From the NCBI GenBank assembly GCA_963739345.1, contig CAVUAA010000002.1:186001-250000 (forward strand): 64,000 bases of DNA. Direction: 5' to 3'. Positions 1 to 7,756 of the stretch are shown here, one piece after another. Made by a program: the position numbers and the translations under genes. The stretch comes from CAVUAA01 sp963739345 (lineage in GTDB: Bacteria; Chlamydiota; Chlamydiia; Chlamydiales; JAFEGQ01). The first letter of the stretch is position 1. Each line of letters begins with the position of its first letter. Under the pieces are notes generated by a model. The model worked only from the letters and a program-made list of their open reading frames with translations, was not told where the DNA came from and ran no database searches.

Positions 1-409
1 TATCCAGCTGCGACTCAAAGGTCACCTGCCGAAATTTATGGGGACCTGGAAAATAGCCATTTGCCCGCGCGATCCACCGCGCACCGAACAGCTCACACCC
101 CGCCCCGCCCTGCAAATAGGTTTGTTCCACCTCCGACCTGGCCACATCGAAGAAGGCGTTCGCCCCCACCCCAACGCACCCATTCAGCAGTCGCCGATAG
201 CCACCGCCCAAGCTGCCCACCCACTCGTCGATGTACCGTCCACCCTGCCCCTGCCCAAAACAGACCATTGACCCGCTTTGAGAGACTGGCGCCCACAGCT
301 CCACACCTCCACCCCGCCGAAAGTCACCAGCCCGCCCAGCAAACTCCACTGTCGGCACCCATGCCCCCAGCACCACCGGAAAAAAAAGCAGAAGAAAACG
401 CCACCGCAT
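1..409 (-). CDS. Inverse autotransporter beta-barrel protein, N-terminal part (runs off left edge)
   Basis: An open frame starts at the ATG at 409 and stays open to the window edge, giving about 136 residues. It begins with a signal-peptide-like stretch (MRWRFLLLFFPVVLGAW). After that it follows the N-terminal barrel of the two proteins at 13186 and 15453 almost segment by segment: WVGSLGGGYRRLLNGCVGVG, then a FFDVA segment, then LQGGAGCELFGARW, then ANGYF. The family (intimin/invasin-type, IAT_beta) forms an outer-membrane barrel that exports a C-terminal passenger. This is therefore a third paralogue of the pair 13 kb away, on the opposite strand. The passenger lies outside the window. Conservation of pattern over about 100 residues makes the call fairly secure. 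Confidence 0.75.
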   Translation of the reverse strand, partial: MRWRFLLLFFPVVLGAWVPTVEFAGRAGDFRRGGGVELWAPVSQSGSMVCFGQGQGGRYIDEWVGSLGGGYRRLLNGCVGVGANAFFDVARSEVEQTYLQGGAGCELFGARWIARANGYFPGPHKFRQVTFESQLD

Positions 410-447
410 AAACAAACCTTAAACCACCCCCGTTAACCACGCAACGC

Positions 448-490
448 TCTAACGTCCACTTTGGTGCCAGGCACCAAAGTGGACGTTAGA
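448..490. repeat. Perfect palindrome at the 3' side of the REP-associated transposase
   Basis: Two exact 21-base arms (448-468 and 470-490) are separated by one base. The core reads GGTGCC-A-GGCACC. The transposase stop codon lies inside the left arm. Its partner is at 1393-1433. REP-associated transposases act on palindromes of this kind, so the pair is probably the substrate or end structure of the element. Confidence 0.85.
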
Positions 491-1351
491 GAACATTCCT
501 TCGTACAGGCTATCGACGCTTCGACTGAGGGCCGGCGATGCCTCCATCCTAGATTCAAATCTCTTCGTTACTCGCAGCAGAGAATTGGGTTGTCGACCAA
601 AGAACTCGGCGACTTCATCAAGCGTAATGCCCTTCACCTTGCGTGCAAGCACGACTGCGACTGCCTGTGCTTGCGTTACCACCCTCGAACGATTTGTCGG
701 CGTCAGCTCGTCTCTATTTAGACTATGCCACTCCAGCACCTCGTCCATCAGCACCTCAATGCCGATGACAAGTTCTCCCGTGTCCGGGTCAATGCGCTCC
801 TCACATCCAATCCCAGACATGACAAACTTATGAAAAGCATTAGTACTACCACCTGAAGTCTTTCCGAAATAGCTCAAGCCCAAATCAGGAGTGAGCCACG
901 GCAGCTCCTCTTTTCCAAGAAACGCCCGGTAGCTACACCACTTGTAGTCTTGTGGAGCTTCAACCATTTTAGCCCGAACTGGATTGAGATGGATGTAGCA
1001 AAGCAGCGCCCGCATATGCCCCTCGCTTTGGACCGGAATGCTTTTATACCTACCCTGAAAAAGGTGCCCACACGTGTCGTGCTTAGCATTGAAATACCGC
1101 GTGTATCGAAAGGCTAAATTGTGAAAGATCGAAGATAGCGGCACTTCACCCGCTCGAACCGCCAGGTGGATATGGTTCGTCATCAGGCAGTAGGCCACTA
1201 CATGATGGTCGTAGCGCTCCACTCCCTCTGCAAGCAACTGACAGAACCGCTCCCGCTCATCATCCGAGTAGAAAATCGGTTGACGTTGATTCCCCCGCAG
1301 AATCACATGATAAGTAGCCCCAGGAAAAAAATGTCGTCGCGCTCTTGGCAT
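449..1351 (-). mobile_element. REP-associated tyrosine transposase (Y1/IS200-like, RAYT)
   Basis: A 300-residue protein of the Y1_Tnp family, single-strand DNA transposases that nick and join at a tyrosine. The N-terminus reads MPRARRHFFPGATYHVILRG, the usual RAYT opening. The HUH motif is His60-Ile-His62 (TNHIHLAV), and the likely nucleophile is Tyr119 in CYIHLNPVRA. The C-terminal 100 residues (around LDEVAEFFGRQPNS) look like the DnaA-type helix-turn-helix found in long members of the family. The gene stands alone, with no IS200-like left and right ends other than the two palindromes at 448-490 and 1393-1433. The catalytic residues are present, so it may be active. Confidence 0.9.
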
Positions 1352-1392
1352 ATGCCAAATACTTTACGTAACCGCTGGTCTTTTTTTCAACC

Positions 1393-1433
1393 CTAACGTC
1401 CAGTTTGGTGCCTGGCACCAAACTGGACGTTAG
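1393..1433. repeat. Perfect palindrome at the 5' side of the REP-associated transposase
   Basis: Two exact 20-base arms (1393-1412 and 1414-1433) with a one-base centre, core GGTGCC-T-GGCACC. It matches the palindrome at 448-490 except for the central base and one arm position, where a C-G pair is replaced by G-C on both arms. That is a compensated change that keeps the hairpin. Confidence 0.85.
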
Positions 1434-1460
1434 CTGAAGGAGTGGGCTATTTTTGGTGGT

Positions 1461-2888
1461 CTAAGAGCGGAGTTTTGGGTCGAGGGTGTCGCGTAAGGCA
1501 TCACCGAGGAGGGCGATGGCGACAAGAAGAAGAGTGAGCATGATAGCAGGTGGCCACAACAGGTAGCTCTCATGAGGGAAGGCGGTGCGCCCCTCATCCA
1601 TCAAGACACCCCAAGAGGTAGAACCCTCTTCGCCAAGCCCTAAGAAGGAGAGGCCAGCCTCAGAGGTGATAGCAGCCATCATAGAGAAAGGGAGAAGGGT
1701 GAGAAGAGGAGGGATGGCGTTAGGAAGAATGTGGCGGAACATGATGGCAGGATCGCGGAAACCAATGGATTTGCAAGCATCAACATAAGAAAGGTTCCGC
1801 TGCTTGAGAACTTCAGCGCGAAGAAAACGGGAGAAGCCAGTCCAACCAAAAAGACCGAGAACAAGAATGACTAAGAAGATGGACTTGGTCTGCATGATGG
1901 CAACGATCATGAGGAGCATAAAGAAGGTGGGCATGGATTCCCAAATTTCGAGGAAGCGGGAGAGGATGATGTCGGTCTTTCCACCATAATAACCAGCAAC
2001 TGAGCCAAGAGGGATGCCAATGAGGAGGGAGAGGGCGACAGCGGTAAGACCGACGACAAGGGAGATGCGGACGCCAAAGATGAGGGAGGAGACAAGGTCC
2101 TTGCGGTTGATGCGGGTGAGGTCCCACCAACTGAGATGATGGTTGAGGCTCTGCTGGCCACCCGCATCATCTTGCCAATGAAAAGGGCGGAGGAGGGGCA
2201 TCACCTCAAAGGAGATCTTCGATTGCTGGGTGACAAGCCACCGCTCTCGGCTCTGCACATAGTCGAGCTTAGCTTCTGCCCGCTCATAGGGGGCGACAAC
2301 AGCCCGATCGCCCACCCGATACTGATCTCCGAGCAAGGCAAGGATACCCTCGTGACGAGCGATCTCTGAATAGAGGTTGGCTCGGTCAGCCTGCCATAAG
2401 GTGGGGAGGGGGACGTCGTACTTTTTCTCAAATTTTTTATGCTGACGCCGCCGCTGCCGGTAGCGGAGCACCTGGTTGAGCCGAGCGTAGGGGCTCATCC
2501 CCTGCAGCTCGGCATGCCAAGTTGCCGCAACAGGATAAGCGCCTGCCGGATCGACGGGAGTGCGCATCATCAAATAGCCAAAAAGGAGCAGCTGCACCAC
2601 GGCGACGACAGCAACGCCCCGCCCTTTCCAACCGCGCGGTAGAAACATTACAAGTAGAGCCACCGGCGCGGTGAACATGAGCAGGTTGTAGAAGAGGTCA
2701 AGCCCCTTAGTGTAGAAGCCGCGGAAGAAGAGGTAGCGGAAAAGGGGAAAATAGAATTGACCGTCGTAGCGGACCACGAGAGGCTTCGAAGAGGCGAGAA
2801 ACGGGGCGTAAAGACCAACGACGACGAAGAGTCCAATGACAATCAACGCAGCAAACCCAAAGCGATGACGGCAAAACTGCTTCATCAT
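1461..2888 (-). CDS. oppC: Oligopeptide ABC transporter permease, OppC type
   Basis: Inner-membrane permease of 475 residues for peptide import. A first membrane segment at about 11-31 is followed by two more hydrophobic segments (65-85, 91-108) and a long soluble insertion (about 110-255). The BPD_transp_1 core follows, with membrane spans from about 266 on. The EAA loop that contacts the ATPase is at about 360-395 (Tyr-Val-Asp-Ala through FRHILPNAIPPLL). The long N-terminal insertion resembles YejE-like and chlamydial OppC proteins. The start overlaps the oppB stop as ATGA. No ATPase gene (oppD/oppF) lies beside it, so the transporter must use one encoded elsewhere. Confidence 0.9.
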   Translation of the reverse strand: MMKQFCRHRFGFAALIVIGLFVVVGLYAPFLASSKPLVVRYDGQFYFPLFRYLFFRGFYTKGLDLFYNLLMFTAPVALLVMFLPRGWKGRGVAVVAVVQLLLFGYLMMRTPVDPAGAYPVAATWHAELQGMSPYARLNQVLRYRQRRRQHKKFEKKYDVPLPTLWQADRANLYSEIARHEGILALLGDQYRVGDRAVVAPYERAEAKLDYVQSRERWLVTQQSKISFEVMPLLRPFHWQDDAGGQQSLNHHLSWWDLTRINRKDLVSSLIFGVRISLVVGLTAVALSLLIGIPLGSVAGYYGGKTDIILSRFLEIWESMPTFFMLLMIVAIMQTKSIFLVILVLGLFGWTGFSRFLRAEVLKQRNLSYVDACKSIGFRDPAIMFRHILPNAIPPLLTLLPFSMMAAITSEAGLSFLGLGEEGSTSWGVLMDEGRTAFPHESYLLWPPAIMLTLLLVAIALLGDALRDTLDPKLRS

Positions 2889-4315
2889 GAGAGAGTCACC
2901 CGCGGGTCTAAAAAGGTGTAGGCGACGTCGGCGATCAGATAGCCAATCAAAGCAAGAGCGGCTCCGGCGAGTGCAGAAAACATGACTACATTATAGTCCC
3001 GATTGACAATCGCCTCATAGAAAAAACGACCAAAGCCGTCGATCCCAAAGATGGTCTCGACAATGAGCGAGCCTCCCAAGATCACACCAAGCGAGGCAGC
3101 GAGCGAGGTGACGATGGTGATGGCGGCATTTCTCCCCACATGCTTCCACAGAACGGTGAAAGGGGGAACTCCTTTGGCGCGGGCAGTTCGAACATAGTCT
3201 TGCCGCAACACCTCCAGCACGGCAGTTCGTGAGAGGCGGGACTGAGCAGCGAGCGTTCCATACATGATTGCGATAAGCGGGAGAAAAAGGTGGAGAGCGA
3301 TGTCTAAAAACCGCTTCCAGGAGGTCAATGTCATGTAGGTAGCATCATTACTGTGAAATCCGCTGATCGGAATGACCGAGCTGTGAAGGGCGATCTTTTC
3401 AATGAGGAACGGCGCCACAACGAAGACGGGGATGGCGTAGAGGATGAGCATGATGACGTTGAGGCCAAAGTCGGGCCACCGGTTTTGATAGACGGCCATG
3501 AGGAAGCCGGCCGCCTGACAGAGGACAAAGGCGATGAGCATGGGAAAGACTGCTAGGGTGAGCGAGTACTTGATCCGGCTCCCCACCTCGCGGATGACGG
3601 TCCGGTTGGCGTCGTTGCGCATGGTCCCAAAATCGAGGGTGAGCACCCGGGTGAAGTAGCGGGAAATCCGCGTTTCGGCGAAGAAGATCTTGAGCCGCTC
3701 TCCAAAAGTGGGTGCAAGGTGAAAGGCGCCGGCCCGCTTGGCAAGCCACCGCTCTGCTTCTCCAACCGCAAGGGACAAGCTAGCCTGGTCGCGCAGCTTG
3801 CGCAAATAGTGATTGTCGCCGGCAACCTCCCTGTTGTGAGCCCTCTGCGCAGGCGTCAATCCCGCCCCCACCACTCCCATTCGGGTGGCGCCGCGAACAA
3901 AATAGCGGAGCGCTTCGCGACGGACCGCCTCAGGTTCACTCTCGTCGCCAGCCAACTTCAGCAGCTGAGGAAGAGCGTATTTTGCCTGATCGCCAAAGCG
4001 GATTTTCAAGGAACTCCCCGGATCACTCACCAGCTTTTTCACCGCCCCATCCACTTTGCTCTGCGAGAGAGAGGGCCACAGGTTGATCAGCACGGGCAAT
4101 GTCAGACCATAGTGCTCGCGGAAAAGGAGATACTGCTCGTCCTGCCCCGTTGCGGTCTCCTGCCCCGCCTGCCGATTCCCCTCACCCGACATAGCGGTAG
4201 TGGAAATCGTACTCGGATCCCCCGGTGCGAGGTTGATGATGGTGAAGTTGATCAGCAAGATCGCGAACAACGTTACTGGGATCAACAGCACCCGGCGGGC
4301 GAGATAGTTAACCAT
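2885..4315 (-). CDS. oppB: Oligopeptide ABC transporter permease, OppB type
   Basis: Permease of 476 residues. The N-terminal membrane segment (about 8-30, VTLFAILLINFTIINLAPGD) is typical of OppB. A soluble insertion of about 190 residues precedes the core spans. The EAA loop reads YVRTARAKGVPPFTVLWKH and continues into membrane helices. It partners OppC to form the import channel. The start lies 8 bases inside the oppA-like gene and the stop overlaps oppC, so the three are probably one operon with coupled translation. Confidence 0.9.
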   Translation of the reverse strand: MVNYLARRVLLIPVTLFAILLINFTIINLAPGDPSTISTTAMSGEGNRQAGQETATGQDEQYLLFREHYGLTLPVLINLWPSLSQSKVDGAVKKLVSDPGSSLKIRFGDQAKYALPQLLKLAGDESEPEAVRREALRYFVRGATRMGVVGAGLTPAQRAHNREVAGDNHYLRKLRDQASLSLAVGEAERWLAKRAGAFHLAPTFGERLKIFFAETRISRYFTRVLTLDFGTMRNDANRTVIREVGSRIKYSLTLAVFPMLIAFVLCQAAGFLMAVYQNRWPDFGLNVIMLILYAIPVFVVAPFLIEKIALHSSVIPISGFHSNDATYMTLTSWKRFLDIALHLFLPLIAIMYGTLAAQSRLSRTAVLEVLRQDYVRTARAKGVPPFTVLWKHVGRNAAITIVTSLAASLGVILGGSLIVETIFGIDGFGRFFYEAIVNRDYNVVMFSALAGAALALIGYLIADVAYTFLDPRVTLS

Positions 4316-6350
4316 CTGTTCCGTCTTGCTTGATCCAGAAAATCGAACTGGCAGGCTGTGTCCACGCCGCCCCGGGAACTAGGTCTTGCCGCTCATAGGG
4401 GACAAAGACATTTTGCACATATTCCCGGTAGAGAAAAGCCTGTTTTGGAGCATGCAAAAAGGTGTAGGGCTGCTCGTCGTGAATGATCTGGTGAAATCTG
4501 TGATAAAGAGCATCACGCTTGTCCAGATTATGCTCGTATTGCAACGCCTCGATGATCGCATCAGCCTCTGCATTGGCGAAGCCGACCGCATTCGACGACC
4601 CCTTCTCTTTGGCCCCCGACGAGTGCCACAGCTGCTTCGGCTCAGATGGAGGGGCTCCCAACGTCCACCCCATGCAGATCGCATCGAACTCTTTCCCTTC
4701 AAAGGCGGCGCCCAAATCGGCCACATCAACCCCCATCGGCCGACACTCAATCCCTATTTCTCTTAAGGCGGTGGCGATGAAGTCAATCGTCACACGCAAG
4801 CTCGTGCTCTTGACGTAGTACATGAGATTGAAGCTGAATTTCACCCGCTTGCCGTCGATCATTTTGTCCCGGATGCCATCCCCATCGTGATCGATCCACC
4901 CCTCTGCTTCGAGCAGCCGGCGCGCCTCAACCAGATCAAATGACCACGGCTCAATCGAGCCATCATAAGAGGAATCGAGTGGATAGAGAGGGCCGGTGAT
5001 CTCTTCACCTAGCCCGTTCAATACTTGGCCGATCAACCGCTTCCGGTCGATCGCCATCGTCAACGCCTGCCGCACTCTCTTCGACGCGAACAGCGGATTG
5101 GCTAGATTCCAGCCGATGTAGCGATAGGATCGATCCAAAAAGTCGATTTGCTGGATGCCACTCCCTTCGGCCTGTTGATTGCGGTAGGTACCGCTCTCCT
5201 CAAAGGCAGCGAGCTCAGCCACCTTTTCAGGGGCAATCCGCGACTCAAACGTATCGCTCCCCATCGCCTTGAAGTCTTGCCACACCCCGTCGGGGCTCTC
5301 CTTGAAGGTGAGCACCCACCCCTCGCTCAAAGCACCATGAGGATCAAAATAGTCAGGATTCCGCCTCAAGCGGACCTGATTGTCGCTCATCCCATCGAAT
5401 AGCCACGCACCACAACTTGGAATCACATTCTGCGACCAATGCTGAGAAAATGCCTGCGCCCACACAGAGTCGTTCCGGTAGTCGCTGCCGTCAATGACTC
5501 GGCTCCCATCAGGATAAAACTGGTAGACCCAAGTGGCGAGCGGCTGAAGCCCCATTGTGAGCGGCCGGGCGATATACTTCACCTTCCCCTCCTGCTCCCT
5601 CCACCGAACCACAAACGTATAATCATCAACTACTTCAAACGACTCGATGTCGCCAAGATAGTTACGCTGCGCCGCAGCCCCCGACTCACTCACGTAGGGG
5701 TTCATGATGGCATCGTAGTTGAATTTGAAGTCGTGCGCCGTCACTGGGTACCGCTCAAGAAACTGGGGAGCTAACTCAAATCCAGCCGGAAAATGGGATC
5801 GGTCGAGTGGCGCCCACTCAAGATCTTCTCTTAAAAAAACCCAATATTCTCCAGGCGCCCGCTCCTCAACCCGCAACGCAGCCGACGGGGCAAACCGCTC
5901 ATACTGACCAAAGAGGGGCTGAGCAATCGATACGTTGCAACTCCGCACCGCCGTCATCACATCCTTCCAGCCGGCAAATGGGTGGAGATTTTTTGGCTTG
6001 CCGATCGTCGCCGAACGCATCGTCCCCGTCGGAACAAAGCTGGCGCCAAGCATCGCCGGCAAAGTTTCTTCGTAGAACGGATCGCGTTCCAATAAATTGG
6101 AGAAGTTTGAGGGAGCGGGAGCCTCAACAACCTGCTGTTGGATGACCACCGGCCGGCTCATCTCCACCTTAAGGCGAGTGATCTCCGAACGGAGCTCACC
6201 CACCTCCGTCTCAAGGAGGAGTGAACTCCAGTAGAGCATCCCCACAAGGAAGAGAATTCCCACTCCGATTCCAACCCGCAACACTGTGAATCCGAACGAC
6301 TTCAAGGTCTGACTTTCTTTCCCTCTACTGCACTCAGGCCATCGTAGCAA
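4308..6350 (-). CDS. Peptide-binding protein of the ABC importer, OppA-like, membrane-anchored
   Basis: Extracytoplasmic solute-binding protein (SBP_bac_5 family) that delivers peptides to OppB/OppC. One membrane anchor (residues about 23-46, VLRVGIGVGILFLVGMLYWS) is followed by a short heptad-like stretch (VGELRSEITRLKVEM) and then the binding domain. The domain contains the characteristic VRQALTMAIDRKRLI motif and, near the end, a DAICMGWTLG segment. The anchor is a helix rather than a lipobox. The 680-residue reading from 6350 overlaps the upstream gene by 49 bases. A TTG at 6305 overlaps that gene's TGA as TTGA and would start MKSFGFTVLRV, which I consider the likelier start. Confidence 0.85.
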   Translation of the reverse strand: MLRWPECSRGKESQTLKSFGFTVLRVGIGVGILFLVGMLYWSSLLLETEVGELRSEITRLKVEMSRPVVIQQQVVEAPAPSNFSNLLERDPFYEETLPAMLGASFVPTGTMRSATIGKPKNLHPFAGWKDVMTAVRSCNVSIAQPLFGQYERFAPSAALRVEERAPGEYWVFLREDLEWAPLDRSHFPAGFELAPQFLERYPVTAHDFKFNYDAIMNPYVSESGAAAQRNYLGDIESFEVVDDYTFVVRWREQEGKVKYIARPLTMGLQPLATWVYQFYPDGSRVIDGSDYRNDSVWAQAFSQHWSQNVIPSCGAWLFDGMSDNQVRLRRNPDYFDPHGALSEGWVLTFKESPDGVWQDFKAMGSDTFESRIAPEKVAELAAFEESGTYRNQQAEGSGIQQIDFLDRSYRYIGWNLANPLFASKRVRQALTMAIDRKRLIGQVLNGLGEEITGPLYPLDSSYDGSIEPWSFDLVEARRLLEAEGWIDHDGDGIRDKMIDGKRVKFSFNLMYYVKSTSLRVTIDFIATALREIGIECRPMGVDVADLGAAFEGKEFDAICMGWTLGAPPSEPKQLWHSSGAKEKGSSNAVGFANAEADAIIEALQYEHNLDKRDALYHRFHQIIHDEQPYTFLHAPKQAFLYREYVQNVFVPYERQDLVPGAAWTQPASSIFWIKQDGTDG

Positions 6351-7708
6351 GCGTACTTATATAAGTCATGCAACGTAGGATGATTGAACACCTCCGAGAT
6401 GACCGTCATCAACGTCTCCCCCCTCTGCACCAGAAGCATTCCGTAATGAATAAGTTCCGTTGCCAGCGGCCCAAGAATATGCACTCCTTGAATGCGCAGA
6501 TCGTCTCGAGTGAACACCACCTTCAGAAACCCCGATTTGACTCCCATGATCTGCCCCCGCTGGCTATTGGCGTATTGCGCCTTGCCCACCAGGTAGTCGA
6601 GCCCCTTCTCCTTCGCCTCCTCCTCAGTGAGACCGATCACCGACACCTCTGGGATGGTGTAGATGCCGTAGGGGAATAGATGAGCGATCCGCTCCACATC
6701 GTGCGTCTGGAAGATGTGGGCCACCGCCGCCCGCCCCTGGTCCATCGAAGTGCTAGCCAGCGCCGGAAAGCCAATCACATCCCCTACCGCATAGATGTGC
6801 GGAATATTGGTCTGGTAGTCGTCGTTCACCTCAATCGTCTCCCGCTTGCCTACCTTCACCCCCACCTTATGAAGGTTGAGCGGCTCGATGAAGCCGCTTC
6901 GTCCAGCTGCGAAAAGATACATATCTACGTGGAGCGTCTGACCCGACTCGAGCTGAATATCGATCGGCTGTTCAGCGTCTGCCGGCACCTCCATCGATTT
7001 GATGCTCGTGTTGAAGAGGATCTCAATCCCCTCGTGCTTCATCTCCTCAATCAGGCCAGCGCTCACCTCATGATCGAGGAAGGGCAACACCTTGTCGCTC
7101 CGGTTAATGAGGAACACCTTGCAACCCATCGTCGCAAAGATGGTCGCATACTCACAGCCAATCACACCGGCGCCAACCACGCAGATCGACTTAGGAAACC
7201 GCTGAATCTCCAAGATGGTGTCTGAGTCGTGCACCCGGTCCCCGTCAAACGGAACACCTTCGGGGTGAACCGGGTAGGAGCCAGTCGCAATGATGATGTA
7301 ATCGCCATAGATCACCTCCTCAATCGCCCCGCCTACTTTAATGTGGTGCTCATCTTCAAATGAGCCGGTCCCATGAAAGATTTCGACCCCATGCAACTCT
7401 ATATTCTCCCGCACCTCCTGCCCCACCGCCTCGGTGACCAGATCCTTGCGGAAGAGAAAATCCTTCGCCGACGCCGCATGCGAGAGCGTTCTCTCCACCC
7501 CGTAGAGTCCCCTCTCCCGCCTGCCCGACAAAAAGAGGGCGGTCTCCTTCAGAGTCTTCGACGGGAGCGTCCCCGTGTGCACTCCGGCGCCTCCAAAATC
7601 GGGTCGCCCCTCAATCAGCGCCACCTTGTGCCCAAAATAGGCTGCCTTCACCGCCGCCTTCTCACCACCCGGCCCCGATCCAATGACAACCAAATCGTAC
7701 TTCTTCAT
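6302..7708 (-). CDS. sthA: Pyridine nucleotide-disulfide oxidoreductase, SthA-like transhydrogenase
   Basis: FAD and NAD(P)-binding flavoprotein of 468 residues. The FAD dinucleotide fold is GSGPGG at residues 10-15, and a second Rossmann motif (CVVGAGVIGCEYA) falls near 175. In dihydrolipoamide dehydrogenase the redox motif is GGTCLNVGCIPSK. Here it reads GGAGVHTGTLPSK (39-51), so both cysteines are absent. That fits soluble transhydrogenase (NADPH to NAD+), which does not use a disulfide. The dimer-interface end retains FNHPTLHDLY. I place the start at the ATG at 7708, where AGGAGG (7715-7720) sits at ideal spacing; the GTG at 7714 directly abuts that ribosome site. It heads the opp operon. 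Confidence 0.82.
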   Translation of the reverse strand: MKKYDLVVIGSGPGGEKAAVKAAYFGHKVALIEGRPDFGGAGVHTGTLPSKTLKETALFLSGRRERGLYGVERTLSHAASAKDFLFRKDLVTEAVGQEVRENIELHGVEIFHGTGSFEDEHHIKVGGAIEEVIYGDYIIIATGSYPVHPEGVPFDGDRVHDSDTILEIQRFPKSICVVGAGVIGCEYATIFATMGCKVFLINRSDKVLPFLDHEVSAGLIEEMKHEGIEILFNTSIKSMEVPADAEQPIDIQLESGQTLHVDMYLFAAGRSGFIEPLNLHKVGVKVGKRETIEVNDDYQTNIPHIYAVGDVIGFPALASTSMDQGRAAVAHIFQTHDVERIAHLFPYGIYTIPEVSVIGLTEEEAKEKGLDYLVGKAQYANSQRGQIMGVKSGFLKVVFTRDDLRIQGVHILGPLATELIHYGMLLVQRGETLMTVISEVFNHPTLHDLYKYACYDGLSAVEGKKVRP

Positions 7709-7756
7709 CCCCACCTCCTGCAGTAGGGTAATAAATCTTGAGACCCGTTATAGCAA

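Noticed and set aside
93..296. A 67-codon minus-strand ORF at the left edge
   Set aside because: It is out of frame with the inverse-autotransporter reading, which has a signal peptide and clear paralogues.
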